A stretch of 64,000 nucleotides of DNA from contig NC_092878.1 of the NCBI RefSeq assembly GCF_028372415.1, forward strand, positions 4,925,501 to 4,989,500, written 5' to 3'. Positions 11,521 through 24,323 of this stretch are shown here, piece after piece; the stretch's first letter is position 1, and each line of letters opens with the position of its first letter. The notes under the pieces were generated by a model that made no database searches, was not told the origin of the DNA, and saw only the letters and a program-made list of their open reading frames with translations. The translations under genes and the position numbers were made by a program. This DNA is from Notamacropus eugenii. Lineage: Eukaryota > Chordata > Mammalia > Diprotodontia > Macropodidae.

Positions 11521-12939
11521 GTGAAAGTCCAACTGCCTTATTTTTTTACCTGCCCTGAGAGTTCTTTTAGGGGACTTTAATGAGGGCAGACACTGGGACT
11601 GCTCAGAGGGTGGTTCTGTCCAGAGGTATGGTCCTCCCAGGTTGTTCCCTGGGAATAGGAGAAAGGTGGAAGATCGTTCCAGTTCCTGTTTATTCTGAGC
11701 CCAGACCCTTGTACCCCTAGGGCCTCAACGAAGCTGCCTCACCAAGCACCTTCAATCCGTGTAAACAGGTTTGCAGCATTGTAATTTAGAGTCTGACTTC
11801 CTGAATTCAACAAGGAGGCCACCTGTGAAAACAGAATGTTCTGCACGTCATGATGTAAGAAAACATAACTAAGTGTGGTTGCTATTGGGGAATATACTTT
11901 TTGCATTCATGTCCGCAGAGATGAAATTGCTTTTCTAGTTGGTCATAAAATCCTGCCTTGGATGGCTTTCATGTTTGTTCTCTAAGAAATGTCATTCTGG
12001 TGCCAGAAGTCACAATCAGTGACTATCTCATTCTGGGCAAGGTGGAAGAGATGAGAGAAAACTAAACTTGCCTTCATTTCTCCAATCTTGTCAAAGATGA
12101 AAAAGTACTATTTTACTAACAACACTGCCCTCATTATTCTTTCTCCAGTATAGCAGGGATGAGATGGCAAGAGCATGCTGGGTTTTCCAAAGCTCCCAGA
12201 ATCAGAGAGAGACAATTTAAAAGATATTAATGGCTAAGTTTTGGCACAGGCAAGATATATCATGGAAGGGAAAGAATGGGGCTCTAGGGAAGGGGTGAAC
12301 CTGGGAGATGGCATAGAATCAGATCCAAAAGGGAGAGGTAGGGAAGTAGGAGGTATAATGAATAAATGCCATGGCATTAAAGAGTGCATGGGATAATCAA
12401 ATGAGAAGTAAAACCGGGTATAAAATGAAAGAGTTGGGTTGGAGGGTCTCTAAGATCCCTTCCAACTCTTGATCTACAATCTTTTCTATAGGGGAATTTG
12501 TGCAGCATAATTTTCTAAGAGTATACTGAATATTTTCATGTCATGTAGTACAATGGACTCCCAAACAGAGGCCATTGCATCACTCGGGGGAAGCCATGGA
12601 CTGGCCCAAAGGTTGCGCGATCCATTAATTAGAGAACAGGAAGACAAGTCATACTATGCCCTCCCTTTGATAGTCAATCATAGGTCATGTCTCCAATACA
12701 ATCAAACTTTGCCCTCATCTCCCAACCCTCCACTGCTCTGTTCCCTCAGACTTCAGGTTGTCTTTGATGTTTCACTCTCAGTCAGTTGCTATATCTGATC
12801 TGTTCCCTTCTCTCCATTTATGCAACCACTGCTGTACTAGGGGCCTTATCACCTCCCACGTAGACCATAGCAAAAGTTTGTCATTATTTCCCATCTCCAT
12901 TATCTCTTCTGTCTAATCCATCCACCACATAAGTCATTG
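11521..12939. other. intergenic, no gene
   Basis: No recognisable coding sequence; only a SINE scrap at 12,425-12,475 ('aagatcccttccaactcttg'). Confidence 0.5.
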
Positions 12940-13340
12940 TTTAGCCGGGTTGGCTCAGAATGAACTTAAATAGCAATTATTTCTGTTTTGGCCAGAAACA
13001 CTGAGGGTCTTCCGCTCCCAGATCTATTTTCTTTTAGTAAAGAAGTCATTCTTTGCCTCATGTCTTATAAAGCCTTAATCACTGAATATGCTTTGCCTCA
13101 GTCAAACTGACACCTGTTAAACACCTTAACTTGAAAAGGCCAAAGTCCCCCAGTATATCCTGGGTCATCTCCAGTTGTCCCGGTCTATATCTGACCACTG
13201 AACCGAGATAGCTCCGGAGGAGAAAGTGAGGCTGGTGACTTTGCACAGCCCTCCGTGACTTACAAGTAATTCACTTGCTTGTCATGGCATCACTTCTCTG
13301 ATGTCATGGTGACAAAGGACAAACAGCTGCAGCAGCCAAG
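12940..13340 (+). mobile_element. RTE-linked marsupial repeat, sense
   Basis: 'ttaacttgaaaaggccaaag', 'tgggtcatctccagttgtcc', 'ctccggaggagaaagtgagg', 'cttgtcatggcatcacttct' and tail 'tgacaaaggacaaacagc'. Same family as the antisense copy at 4,560-4,990. Confidence 0.65.
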
Positions 13341-13344
13341 GTAA

Positions 13345-13445
13345 TTTTTCTAAGGTACAAATCTGATGGTCATTCTTTCCCTCAATAAACACTAGCAATT
13401 TCCTATTAACTTTACAATCGAATATTCATCTTTATCTCATCCTTT
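13345..13445 (+). mobile_element. L2-like fragment
   Basis: 'ggtcattctttccctcaata' and 'agcaatttcctattaacttt' resemble the L2 'ctcaaaaaccttcaatggctccc' region. Confidence 0.4.
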
Positions 13446-14870
13446 TTAATTTCTATTTTGGAGTAAGTTTTATAATGCACATAATTATGTATAGTAGTTT
13501 ATAATTAGTATAATGGCATATAATTTATAAATGCATATACAGTGAATTTTCTTGTTTCTTCTTTTTTCTTTTCTATAAGCTTATTTGTTATAGTTACAAA
13601 AGATCTAGTTGGTTTGATTTTTTTTCATTGTTCTTTCCATTTATGTTGTTATGGTCATTTTATTGGGTTGGTTTTTTTTGGTTTTACCTTTTTCACTGCA
13701 TCAGTTACTATATCTTCTCTTGCTTCTCTGAATTCTTCATATTCATTATTTCTTGATATAACATTTCTAAGAAGTGGATGGAACAGAATGATAATTCCAT
13801 TATATCTATGTACAACAATGTATTTAGCCATTCTCCAGCTCATGAGCATATGCTTTGTTTCCTGTTATTTCCTACCAGAAAAAGAGCTGCCATGAATATT
13901 ATGATGTACAGGGAAACTTTCTATTTTTTACCTCTTTGGGGCATACGCCTAGCACTAGTAGTTGTTGAGCCATTTCAGTTGTGTCTAATTCTTTGTGACA
14001 CCAAGTGGGGTTTGCTTGGCAAAGATACTAGAGTGGTTTACCATTTCCTTCTCAAGTTCATTTTACAGTTCAGGACTGAGGCAAACAGGCTTAAGAGACT
14101 TACTCTGTTAGTAAGTTAGTTACTCACAGTAGTAAGTATCTGAGGCCAGATTTGAATTCAGGAAGATGAGTTTTTCTGACTCCAGGCCTAGCACTCTATC
14201 CACTGTACCACCTAGCTACCCTTGTTCAAAGCCTATAAGTGTTTAATTCACTACAATAGCGTAATTTGAAATTGCTTTCCTAAATGGTTAAGCCACTTTA
14301 AAGTTCTATCAATAGTGGTTGAGTGTGCCTCTTTTTCAGCACCTTTCAAATACTATTTTCAATTTTGGGCCACCTTTTCCTGTTTTCAGCATGTGAGATG
14401 AAACTTCAAATTTCAAGTTCCATTTTTCTTATTATTAGCAATTTTGAGCCAGGTTTCTTATGGTTGTAAAGAATTTACAATTATTCTTTTGAGAACTGTA
14501 ATTTCATACTCTTTGGTCACTTATCCAATGAGGAATGACTCAAATTATTCTAATTTCTTTGGCTTATCAGACTTTTACCTGAGATTTTGGAGACAAAGAT
14601 TGTTTTCCCAGTTGACAGTTTTCCTTCTTATTCTAGCTGCATTGATTTTGATAGTGTAGCTCTTTCTACTTTATGCAAAGCACTGTCCAAATCAGACTCT
14701 TATGTTTATCTTTGCCATGTTCTGCAAAACGTTTTGAAGTTCTTTAAAAATAAAAAAGGTCTGTACTGATGAACAGGTAGTCATTTTGTGGTTTTCCAAT
14801 GAAATGTGAAATGCTCAGATACCTTGTCAAATTGTCATGTAGGCTTTGCCATTAGAGTGAGAAAAGTATT
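13446..14870 (-). mobile_element. L1 LINE 3' part, antisense, with a SINE inside
   Basis: Reads on the minus strand from ORF2 (14,870 side: 'gacaaagattgttttcccag', 'gcattgattttgatagtgta') to the terminal region ('ttgtttcctgttatttccta'). Split by a SINE at 13,955-14,222. The plus-strand ORFs of 117 and 113 residues here are antisense shadows of it. Confidence 0.7.
13955..14222 (-). mobile_element. MAR1-like SINE inserted in L1
   Basis: Full length: 'ttgagccatttcagttgtgtct', 'gcttggcaaagatactagag', 'aagatgagtttttctgactc', head 'accacctagctaccct'. Confidence 0.85.
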
Positions 14871-15094
14871 GTATAGTATATATAGGAGAAATACAGTACG
14901 CCTGGGGCACATGCCACCATGGCAGGCTTCCTCACGACTTCTGTGTAGCAGTTACAAGAAGTAGCTGCCCTAGACATAGGCTGAATCTCTGCCTAGGTTT
15001 GAGGTAACCAGGTTCCTCAATGGAAGCAACCAGTGAAAGTGAGGATGGCAGGTTGGTTAGAGAACTAATTACAGAGAGTATATGGAGACACAGG

Positions 15095-15340
15095 AATAGT
15101 TGCATAACTCAATGGCTCATTGGGCCTGGAGTCAGGAAGACCTGAGTTCAAATCCAGCCTCAGACATTTACTAACTGTGTGACCTTGGGCAAGTCACTTA
15201 ATCTCTGTTTGCCTTAATCCACTGGTGAAAGAGATGACAAACCACTCCAATATCTTTGACAAGAAAACCTCATGGACAGTAGGATCTGAGGGGAAGTGGT
15301 CATAAAAAGTTGGACATGACTGAACAACTACAATATGGAA
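15095..15340 (+). mobile_element. MAR1-like SINE
   Basis: 'gcctggagtcaggaagacct', 'tgtgtgaccttgggcaagtc', 'caaaccactccaatatcttt' and 'agttggacatgactgaacaa': complete, sense. Confidence 0.9.
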
Positions 15341-15490
15341 TTACAGGAGGAAGGACACATGTGGGATTCACTAGAGCAACTAGGCCACGCAGATTCAGCA
15401 ATTGGAACCTCTTGGTGTGGCCAGGGAGTATATATTTGTTTTGATTGACTTCCTTTTGGAAATTGTGTCAAAGGAAATGTGGTACCTGTG

Positions 15491-15494
<4 letters not shown>

Positions 15495-15546
<52 letters not shown>
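15495..15546. repeat. (TG)26 microsatellite
   Basis: 52 bp of uninterrupted TG. Likely polymorphic in length. Confidence 0.98.
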
Positions 15547-15549
<3 letters not shown>

Positions 15550-15869
15550 TTGGGAATTTGGGGTGGGGTTCTATGTCTGTACCGTGGAAGAAATAAATAA
15601 CTGACATCCTCCTAATATTGATTTTCTACGCCTAGTATCTATTACTTAAGGAGAGGCCCTGTTGCCCAATTTTGAGGAGATGCTAGGGCCTAGACTGTTC
15701 AGAGCCCAGAACATTAGTAGCTGGAAGACAGGTTGTGATGAAAAGATGAAGGGTCATCAATTCTCATAATTCTAGAATCACTATCCGGGCGTCACTACCC
15801 CCACACTAAAGGCATGCCTACATCAGGAAGCCCAGGACCTTGGCCTTTGGCCCTTGGGGATCCTGGCGT

Positions 15870-16080
15870 AACAACAGCTAGCACTGATATGGTGCTTTCA
15901 AGTTTACAAAGCACCTTCCCCATGACAACCATGTGTGAAGTATGTGACATCTTGTCATCCCCATTTTAGTGATTATAAAACTGAGTTTCAGATAAGTAAA
16001 GTGATTTGCACAGGGTCCCGGACAACAAATAATCAGATTGAATTCAGATCTCCCCAAACCAGCACTACTCTATGTTGCTG
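15870..16080 (-). mobile_element. CORE-SINE, antisense
   Basis: 'agtttacaaagcaccttccc', 'attttagtgattataaaact', 'tttgcacagggtcccggaca'. Directly abuts the next SINE. Confidence 0.7.
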
Positions 16081-16318
16081 TTTAATTGTTTCAGACTCTT
16101 TGTGACCCTATTTGGGGTTTTTCTTGGTAAAGATACTAGAGTGGTTTGCCATTTGCTTCTCCAGCTCATTTTATAGATGAGAAAAACCGAGGCAAATAGG
16201 ATTAAGCGATTTGCCCAGGGTCAGACATCTAGTCAGCGTCTGAAGCCAGACTTGAGCTCAGGAAGATGTCTTCCTGGTTCTAAGCCCAGAGTGCTATCCA
16301 CTGCACCACTTGGCTACC
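16081..16318 (-). mobile_element. MAR1-like SINE, antisense
   Basis: 'aattgtttcagactctttgtg', 'gtaaagatactagagtggtt', 'gaagatgtcttcctggttct' and 'caccacttggctaccctg'. Tandem with the preceding SINE. Confidence 0.88.
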
Positions 16319-17380
16319 CTGCCCAGCAGCCTGGAGAGTTGTAGAAAGGCTCCACTGTTTTCTGGAATGCTTCATTATATCATTCTCCCAGACTTCTTTT
16401 GGACTTCTAACAAGGGAAGGGGGTGGATTTCTCTCCTCTCTCCCCCATTTGTCCTACCCCTAGTGAAAGGGCAGCTGAAAGGACACGGCATCGAGAATAC
16501 GTGCTTGCCTAGACCAGCAGGAGACTGAACCCCTTGTGCTTGTATATCTTTCCTTGAGCACAGGCCAAGGAACAGAGATCCTGAGAGATGGACATTTCTA
16601 GACTTGGCAGTTAGTACATAAGATTGATAGTCCCTGGATTCCTGAGTTAGTGGCAGCTACCCAATGGGAGGTGCTTCTTCCAAGTAGGCTGTTTCTTAGA
16701 AGAAATAATGAACACCAATTGGATGATCCTGAACCTCAAAGTACAAAAGACCCATGCCTGATTGGATGGTCATATTTGTGGGTTGCTGGAATAGTGAAGG
16801 TCCAGGATGAAAGTGAAAAATTTGTTCAGCAATTCCACAAAGTGCCTTTACCTTTTAGAGAGTATAATAACGGTGATGGGTTATTGTTTTAAGTCTTAAG
16901 TATTTGGTTAATGAATACTTATGAATCTTTCTGTTTGTTTTAAGCCTTTGGGAGGAGTAAAAGCTATTTAGGGTGAGATATTTATAGTAACTATTTAATT
17001 TATAATGGCTATTTCCTCTGCTTCGTATTAATTAATACCAATATTAATTCAAAAAAGACTGACTCTCCTTTGGAGTTCTTCTATCCCTGAGATAAATTTA
17101 ACTCTCTATGAATCCAGAACAAAGAGCTCCTTTCCAGGGAGGGCTTGTGCACTCCCTCTCCCACTCAATGCCAGGGCCACAGGAATATATTACACAGGAA
17201 TGATACAAGGAAGTAGCAAAGACTGGAGGATCTATATCCTGGGTTGACCCTTACTTTAAGAAATACTTTTCATTAAGGAAAACATCGTCATTTTCATTGA
17301 AGATTCATTGAAACATTGACTGTCACTTCTATACTTCTTGCCACAGAAAATTAATCAAGAGGAAGGTGTCATTCTGGTGC
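16319..17380. other. intergenic, no gene
   Basis: No recognised repeat; an 80-residue plus-strand ORF at 16,650-16,892 has no recognisable motif. Confidence 0.45.
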
Positions 17381-17384
17381 CTTT

Positions 17385-18130
17385 TTAGATGTCCTCAGGA
17401 AATTTCCTCCTTTTTAAGGCTTAGCTCATGCACCACTTCCTACAAGATGCCTTTTCTGCTTCTGATTTCTGATTGCCCTGATGGTTAGAAAAGCCCAGTT
17501 CACCTAACAGTAGTCCTGACTTGTGTCATGTCACTGGACTTAGAGACAACAACTCTCATCTTCCTCATAATACTGAATAGTTACTGTTTAAGGAGAGCAG
17601 ATCAGGAGCTACAAAGGATCTCAGAGGCTGATAAATCTAACCCCCTCATTTTACAGAAAAGGATACTGAGGCTGAGCCTTTAAAAGATGATAAGAATTCT
17701 AAAAGGTAGAACTGAGGAGGGGACAATTTCATATATAGGGGACTGCTGGAGTGAATTTTTGGAGGTAAGAAACAGGATGCTGAATTTGGAAACAAGTTGG
17801 CTGGAACATAGAGTATGTGTAAAAAGGCAATGTAAAATAAAGCTAGAAAGCAAGATGAGAGTCAGATTTTGGTAAGACTTAAATATCAGACCAAGTTTGT
17901 ATTTTGTACTGAAAGAACTAGGGAACCCCTGAAAGTTCATTAGTAGGGAAGTGTCTATGTCTTAGAAAGGCGGTTTAGACAGGTGTCTGCTGGATGGAGT
18001 GGAGAGGAGAGAGACCAGAGGTAAGCATACCCATTAAGAGATCTTTATAATAATTGAGGCAAGAGGTGAGTAGGGATAGATGAAAGAGATGTTTCAGAAA
18101 TGGAATTTGCAAAACTTGGCAATTGGGGTA
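17385..18130 (+). mobile_element. L2/L3-like LINE relics with a THER1 scrap
   Basis: 17,395-17,490 'cctttttaaggcttagctca' and 'cctacaagatgccttttctg' is L2 3' sequence. 17,600-17,690 is a THER1-like antisense scrap. 17,691-18,130 ('agctagaaagcaagatgaga', 'ataattgaggcaagaggtga') resembles an upstream L2-like region. Old and weakly supported. Confidence 0.4.
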
Positions 18131-19940
18131 GAGGGAGGAGGGAGAAAGATTAGGGGAGAAGGAACATGTTAAGATGACCGTGAGGTTATGAATCTGGATG
18201 CCTAAGGGAAATTGTTGTTTCCATAACAGAAATAGGAAACTAGTCCAAATTTCTCTGGCCAGTATTTTTTGGGACCTGAGTCATTCAAATGATCTCCAAA
18301 GCCCTTCTAAATGATAAGAAAGCAAAGACTTAAAAAATATTGTTTAATGAATAGAGAACTGGCCCATTAGTTTTAACACTGCAATTTAACGTAGCAAGGT
18401 CCCTGATGTAATTAACAGAGGACTTGGAACATAGCTTCACTATTCTAAATTATTATAGAGATTTATGGTTGTTAAATATTTGCTTTTGTGACACATGGTT
18501 GGGTCCTGTCTATGCCGTATTAGATCCCGAGTCCTTGGCCAGGAAAGTCACCCCTATGTTGTATCTGAGAAAATATGATAACCATTGTGATGGTACACTC
18601 TGTGACAACAGACAAGCAAGGAAAGCTTGAATCCGACTTTCCCCTTACCTGCCCCCTTCCTGCTTCCCTCCCTTTTGCAGAATTATCATTGGACTAAAAT
18701 AAGTAAGGATGTGCAGATAGGAAAACACCTCTCCCAAATAGGAGGGATTTCAGGTCTGACTCCTTCCCTAAAGTTGACCTTCATCCCCTCGTGGGCATAA
18801 CTTAATCTCATTGCCTCAATTCTCCATTTTCCTCAGTTTCCTTGGCTTTGAAATGAATATGAATATTCATCAGTTCCTTTGGGATAAGCCATAAAGTAAA
18901 GGGGCCCTTCTGGCACACCCAACTTTGTGATTAGCCATTTCAAATATTCCCCATTTGCTGTGCCAACCCATGCTCCTTCCCTAAGTGATGAGTGATGAAT
19001 CTTTGTTTTTGTTGAGTCCCGGGAGGTGCAGAGTGATTGCAAAAGTGTTTGTGTGTGTGGCAGGAAGGGGCCAAGGGGTGGGGGTGGAGATGGGGGGGCT
19101 GTTGTATGGTGAACAGCTGCAATGCTTATTTTATGTTTTATTCCTTGGCAGTCTGGGGAGAGGAGAGTGAACCAAAATCTCTCTGCTGTATAGTCTATCA
19201 ATTAGGGATTCATTTGGGTTAACAAGCTCCTCTATTAAAATTCATAAGTCCCCCGCGTCATACCTCAGTGTGAATTATTTTAATTAGATCAATGGACACC
19301 TAGCTCAGGAGATGGGAGTTTCGAGTGTAGTGGGAGAGGATGGGGGACAATAAATCCCCCTGGGGGAGATGTTCTGGACTCTCCTGGGAATTTTTGCCCC
19401 TGGAACAAAGTTAGTGGTGGTAGTTCTGGGGTGGTTTGCAGATGACAGTCTCACCTAGCAGCCTCCTGGGAAGAGATCATACTGAAAGAAGAGGCATACA
19501 GAGGAAATTCAGAGAAAATAGGCTGGTCAGGAGGTTGGTGCCTTGGGCAAAAGCCCAGGTCACCTTGCCCTAGTTATGGTTCTGAAAATTGTAGGTCTGT
19601 ATAGGAAACCTGAATATCTAAAGGACACAGGAAATGATGCAAGGGAGAGTTTAGGATGGTTTAGAAATGGCGGCCAAAGGAGAACAAAAATAAACTTGGA
19701 CTTCTTTGATATTTTGCTAGGTCAGTCAATAGTCAACGTGTCATTAGAAATCTCTGGCATTCCTGTTAAGAAATGAGGAATATTTTAGAAAGTTGAAAAG
19801 TTTAACTTGTTTCAATTTAAAGCAGTGTTTCCAGTATAAACCAGTCTAATCTAACTGTTCTGGTTCCATGACCATCCTCCATCAATTCCATTGGGATGTG
19901 GACAAAGGACAGAGAGAGGGAAAATAAGAGAGAGAAGTAG
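18131..19940. other. unique intergenic block, possible conserved non-coding DNA
   Basis: 1.8 kb free of recognisable repeats. 19,170-19,300 holds clustered homeodomain-type TAAT/ATTA cores ('tatcaattagggattcattt', 'gaattattttaattagatca'). Regulatory role is inference only. Confidence 0.35.
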
Positions 19941-19944
19941 ACCT

Positions 19945-20155
19945 AAAGATAACAGCTGATACTTATAGAGTGCTCGAAGATTTGAAAACTTCTTTAACTA
20001 CATTATCTCATTGAATTTGAACAACTCAGTGAAGCATTAGTGTGCCCATGTTACAGATGAGAGAGTAAGGTTCAGAAAAGTTATAGGCTTTGCCCATGGT
20101 CACAAAGTAAGTTTCCAAGGCAAGATTTGTAGATTCTAGTACCTTTTCCCATACA
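19945..20155 (-). mobile_element. CORE-SINE, antisense
   Basis: 'gatacttatagagtgctcga', 'ccatgttacagatgagagag', 'tttgcccatggtcacaaagt'. Confidence 0.7.
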
Positions 20156-20199
20156 GATAATGAAGCTGATCCTTACCACCTCCATCCCTCTCCCTCTCA

Positions 20200-20380
20200 C
20201 ACTCAGCATGTGGGCATGGAGTCAGGAGGATCTGGGTTTAAATACTGCCTCACACACTTATTGCTCTATGAACCTAGACATATGAACTCTGTGTGCCTCA
20301 GTTTCCTCATCTGTAAAGTGAGATGGAGGGGACATCTATGACCTCTACGGTCCTTTCCTGTTCTAGGTTCACCATGTTAT
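20200..20380 (+). mobile_element. MAR1/THER1-like SINE
   Basis: 'gcatggagtcaggaggatct', 'tgtgcctcagtttcctcatc' and 'ggtcctttcctgttctaggt'. Confidence 0.75.
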
Positions 20381-20454
20381 ATCCAGAATGGAACTGTCCT
20401 CCCCCGATGCCCAATGAACCCTGCTGCCATATTCCCACAGTGCCCCATACACAG

Positions 20455-20665
20455 TACTCATTCAGTCGTGTTTGACTCTTCATAAACCTGTATGCGGTTT
20501 TCTTGGCAAAGATGCTAAAGCGGTCTGCCATTGCCTTTTCCAGCGGACCAGCAAACAGAGGTGAAGCGACTTGCCCAGAGTGACAGTTATTGGGTGTCTG
20601 TGTCGGATTCGAGCTCAGGTCTTCCTAACTCCAGGCCTAGCACTCTGCTCATTGACCCACCTAAC
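20455..20665 (-). mobile_element. MAR1-like SINE, antisense
   Basis: 'attcagtcgtgtttgactct', 'ttcttggcaaagatgctaaa', 'tcaggtcttcctaactccag', 'cacctaactgcctcc'. Confidence 0.88.
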
Positions 20666-20714
20666 TGCCTCCTGGTCCATAGTAGGTACTTACTAAGTAT
20701 TTATTTAATTGAGT

Positions 20715-20970
20715 GAATAATAATAATAGTAAGCATTTCATATATTTTTTATTTTCAGGTTTGTAAAGTGCTTTTCAAATATTATTTCACTTGAACCTCA
20801 CAACAGTCCTGGAAGGTAATGTTACTTTTATCCCAATTTTACAGATAAAGAACCTAAGACGGGGTATTAAGTGACTTGCCTGGGATCACAGTCTACAAGT
20901 GTCTGAGGCTGGATCAGAACTTAGATCTTCCTGACTTCAGATCCCAAGCTCTCTCCACTACCTTACCCTA
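20715..20970 (-). mobile_element. CORE-SINE, antisense
   Basis: 'tttgtaaagtgcttttcaaa', 'aacctcacaacagtcctgga', 'aagtgacttgcctgggatca', 'cttagatcttcctgacttca'. Confidence 0.85.
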
Positions 20971-22300
20971 CCTTTTCACATGAGGGTCTTTTCAAGGTAT
21001 TCCCTGCCCTCTCCTCCCTTTAAATGCGTACAACGTCCTATACTACAGAAGTATTAAATGACATAATTAGTGTAGGAGACTGAATGCAGACATGAAATAA
21101 GCAGAGAGAGAACGAAAAGGAAGACAGATGTGAATTTTACTGGGCCTGGCAAAGTACAATATGCCTTTTGGAGCTGTTGGATCTATGCATTACTATGGAG
21201 TTTGCTGAATGAAGGATTTATTCAGCACTTATGTGAGCATGGTTCTTTAATCCCCAACTGTATTGGTTTTTAGATCTATGGAATAGTAGGGATGCTCTAG
21301 TATGGGTAGGAAAAAAAAAGAAATAATAGCCATAATGAGTGAGGAATTCCAAGCCTCGTGGAACCATTTGGCCAAGTTTAAAGGTCAATGAGTTTACAAA
21401 TTGCAAAAGACAAAAAGGGCTCAGAGGGAAAAAATCAGGCACTAGTGGGGGATGAGGGATGAATAAAGAAGGGTGGGTCCCAGGAATGGAAAGAAATGAA
21501 CTGTGGGAAAGGGAGTGGAAGAGGAGAAAGGAAGTCTGGTGAGCCCTGAGCTTTGGTGCTGGGTGGGGGAAGATGAGAAGCAGAGAGGGAGGGTCCAAAG
21601 AGATAATGGCTGCTTGGGGAGGGAGAGATGAGCACAGGGCTTGACTATGGGGAGGAGCACTTCTAGGGAGTGGACTGAGGAAAGGGACTGCACAATCCCT
21701 TTTGGGAAGCAGTTTGGAGTTCCCAAGCCCACAACCAGAGAGCTATGCACTCAGGAAAGCCTCCCAAACTAATGAAATCACTAGCTCTCACTGCAGGGTG
21801 GCTTGTCTGCATGCTTCCTGGCTTATACAACCACTTGAAATCATCCAGAACAGTTTAGTTATTAAAAATATTTAGGGCAGAACCAGTCATTGTTGCCAAC
21901 ATCACTTAAATAATGTTACATTTGCCACTGATCAGTCTTATGGAATTCCATTTGTTCCTGGAGAATTCAAACAAGACTCCAAAAACTTTGAGCCATAGAA
22001 GTACCCTCCATAGAACTTCCCCTTTGCTTTTCCTTACTCAACTTCTGCTAATGAACCAGAAATTATGTACTTTTGTATTACTGTTTTTCCCCCCACCTAT
22101 ACATACCCCCATGGGCAAGTGGACATAGTGACAGAAAATGAGTGAGTGCACATTGGCAAATCTGATAAAGTTTTACCTTCATAGGCAAAAAAAAAAAAGC
22201 TTAAGAGAAAGGGATAATGTGTCTCCATAAGTTCAGGCTCAACATTTCTCTTTCCCTTGACCTTATTACAAAACATCTTTTTAGCAATACGCAGGTACAA
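20971..22300. other. intergenic, purine-rich, no gene
   Basis: Plus strand is G/A-rich at 21,420-21,700, which explains the long overlapping Pro/Ser-rich minus-strand frames there. No domain recognised. Confidence 0.5.
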
Positions 22301-22302
22301 AC

Positions 22303-22522
22303 CTGCAACAAGGAGGCCTGGTAGATAGAGCACCAGGTCTCGAATTAGGAAGACAAGCTCAAATCTGACCTCAGACACTTACTAGCTCTGTGATCCTGGG
22401 CAAGATCCTGTTTGCCTCAATTTCCTCACCTGTAAAATGAGCTGGAGAAGGAAGTGGCAAAACACTCTGGTGTCTTTGCCAAGAAAATCCCAAACAGATT
22501 CATGAAGAATCAGACACAGCTG
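22303..22522 (+). mobile_element. MAR1-like SINE
   Basis: 'ctggtagatagagcaccagg', 'tgatcctgggcaagatcctg', 'gtgtctttgccaagaaaatc', 'agaatcagacacagctgaa'. Confidence 0.88.
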
Positions 22523-22578
22523 AAGGGTGGGAAACCTTTGGCCTCAAGGCCACATGTAGCCCTCTAGGTCCTGCAGGG
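22523..22578 (+). mobile_element. half of a hAT MITE
   Basis: 'gggtgggaaacctttggcct' and 'caaggccacatgtagccctc' match the left arm of the 11,278-11,480 element. The right arm is missing. It directly abuts the SINE tail. Confidence 0.6.
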
Positions 22579-22794
22579 CAACAACTGCAGGTACAAACCA
22601 GTGATGTGCTGGTGCATTGTTAATTGGACCAATTGAAGTTTATTTCATTAAATTATCCCATTAATCTTTGTGAACCACAAAATAATACATTGTCTTATTT
22701 GTCACAACTCTTAATATAATTGAAATTCATTATTGCAAATTTTTCAGAATTAGTTTTTTCATTTTTGTTGACACATCAACAAAAGACTGTGATT

Positions 22795-22905
22795 ATTATT
22801 AATTCTATCCCACAAATATTTATTAAGTTCCTGCTGTGTGCAAAGCAGTGTGATACAAGGACAAAAACAAGAGTCTCCTGTCCTCAGGAAGCTTATATTC
22901 TATAA
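22795..22905 (-). mobile_element. L2-like repeat, antisense
   Basis: 'aatatttattaagttcctgc' and 'ctcaggaagcttatattcta', the common 'tttattaagcacctactatg' repeat. Confidence 0.5.
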
Positions 22906-24207
22906 TACAAAGTAAGAAAATACAAAGTTTCAAGAGGGACAGAGTATTCATGTGTGGGAAAAAAGAGGAAAAAGTTTGGTGTAGGCCCTATGGCAAAATT
23001 TGGAAGAGTTGGTCAGGAAAGAGAAGAGAATGGGGAAGGGTGCTACAAGTTTCTCTGCCATAAGATAGGGAATGACCAATTGATAGAGGACTCCTACTGG
23101 ATAGAGAGTTTTCTGAACACTGAGTATAGTCATTGACAGTCCTTGTTACCTCTGACTTCCTAAGGGTCAGAGAAATACTGAACTCATCATTGAATCCCTA
23201 CCAGAACCTTCTCCACAGATGTTGGGGGATGAGACACAGCCAGGAGATAAATGCTCTGTTTCTTGTTCTCAACTTTTTTGCTGGAATTCATATAGAAATG
23301 ATCTGAGGACAAGTCATTATTCTATAACTATTTTTCTACATTTAATGTAGGACCCATTATTAAGCAAGAGGATAAAATGTTTCCCTTTTTTCCTCATTCA
23401 GAAAGAATATTGGGATGTAAGTTTGTCTTCTGTAAACCCTCTGAAAGTATCTTTGGGACAATGCCAGCAGCAGATTGGATGACAGGGATGCTGATATATA
23501 CTTTGTCTGTCTACACAGCATTGATTTCTTCTAAGTCTCTATATTTTGAAAGCTTTTTATTCCATATAGTTTGGAGATGATGAATTTTCAGTATGGTGAC
23601 ATATTTAAAAAATATTGTTTTTAAATTTTTTATGAATAAATGCTATATCTGGATGGTTGTGGGCAACAGTTTTATCTGTATGGATGTTCCAGTTTCTGTA
23701 CAGTTTGATGAATTCACAAGGATATTATGGGATTTGTAATATGGGGATTTGCCATCTATTATTGAATGAAGGGTAGAGAACATCTGGTGTATAATTCTAG
23801 CCACCTGATTGTGTCCTTCTACACACACCCTAGAAGCTAAATTTTTACAACATGCAGTGCTATGTGGCAGTTTCCATCACTTCATTGCGTATTCTTCTCC
23901 AGCTAACAAGTTCAGGCCCCTTAAGCAGAAGCTTCCTCTAATTTCTGATGGCAATGACCAGATCCTGAATCACTATTGCTAATCTATTTTTCCAAACAAA
24001 TGATGGTTGGGGAGAGAAAGGGATAGATGTTACAAAGATTTTCCAGTGGGAAAGAGACTAGAGTCTGGGCTTTGAAGGTTTTACTTTAGCCACCATCATC
24101 TCCGCACGTTAGAAAAAAATCCGATGCACATGGTTGAAATAAATGATTGCAGCAACTGACTATAAGTCACCCTCCTCTGCTTGGAAGAGGCACCATGCTA
24201 TGTATGT
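22906..24207. other. intergenic, no gene
   Basis: No repeat family or coding sequence recognised. Confidence 0.45.
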
Positions 24208-24323
24208 ACAGAATTAATAACATTATCAATATTATCAATAATGTCCTATCAAAGCCCAACCTATCATCCATACAGGGGAGGAGACAATACCAAAGTAAGG
24301 AGAATACCAGCCAGGTTAATGGT
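24208..24323 (+). repeat. 116-bp direct repeat, left copy
   Basis: Begins 'acagaattaataacattatc' and ends 'agccaggttaatggt'. Aligns without gaps to 25,031-25,146 with 7 differences by hand count, about 94% identity. Family unknown. Confidence 0.9.

Noticed and set aside
13542-14119. Two plus-strand ORFs of 117 and 113 residues that look membrane-like
   Set aside because: Antisense of L1 ORF2/3' UTR; the apparent hydrophobicity comes from T-rich sequence.
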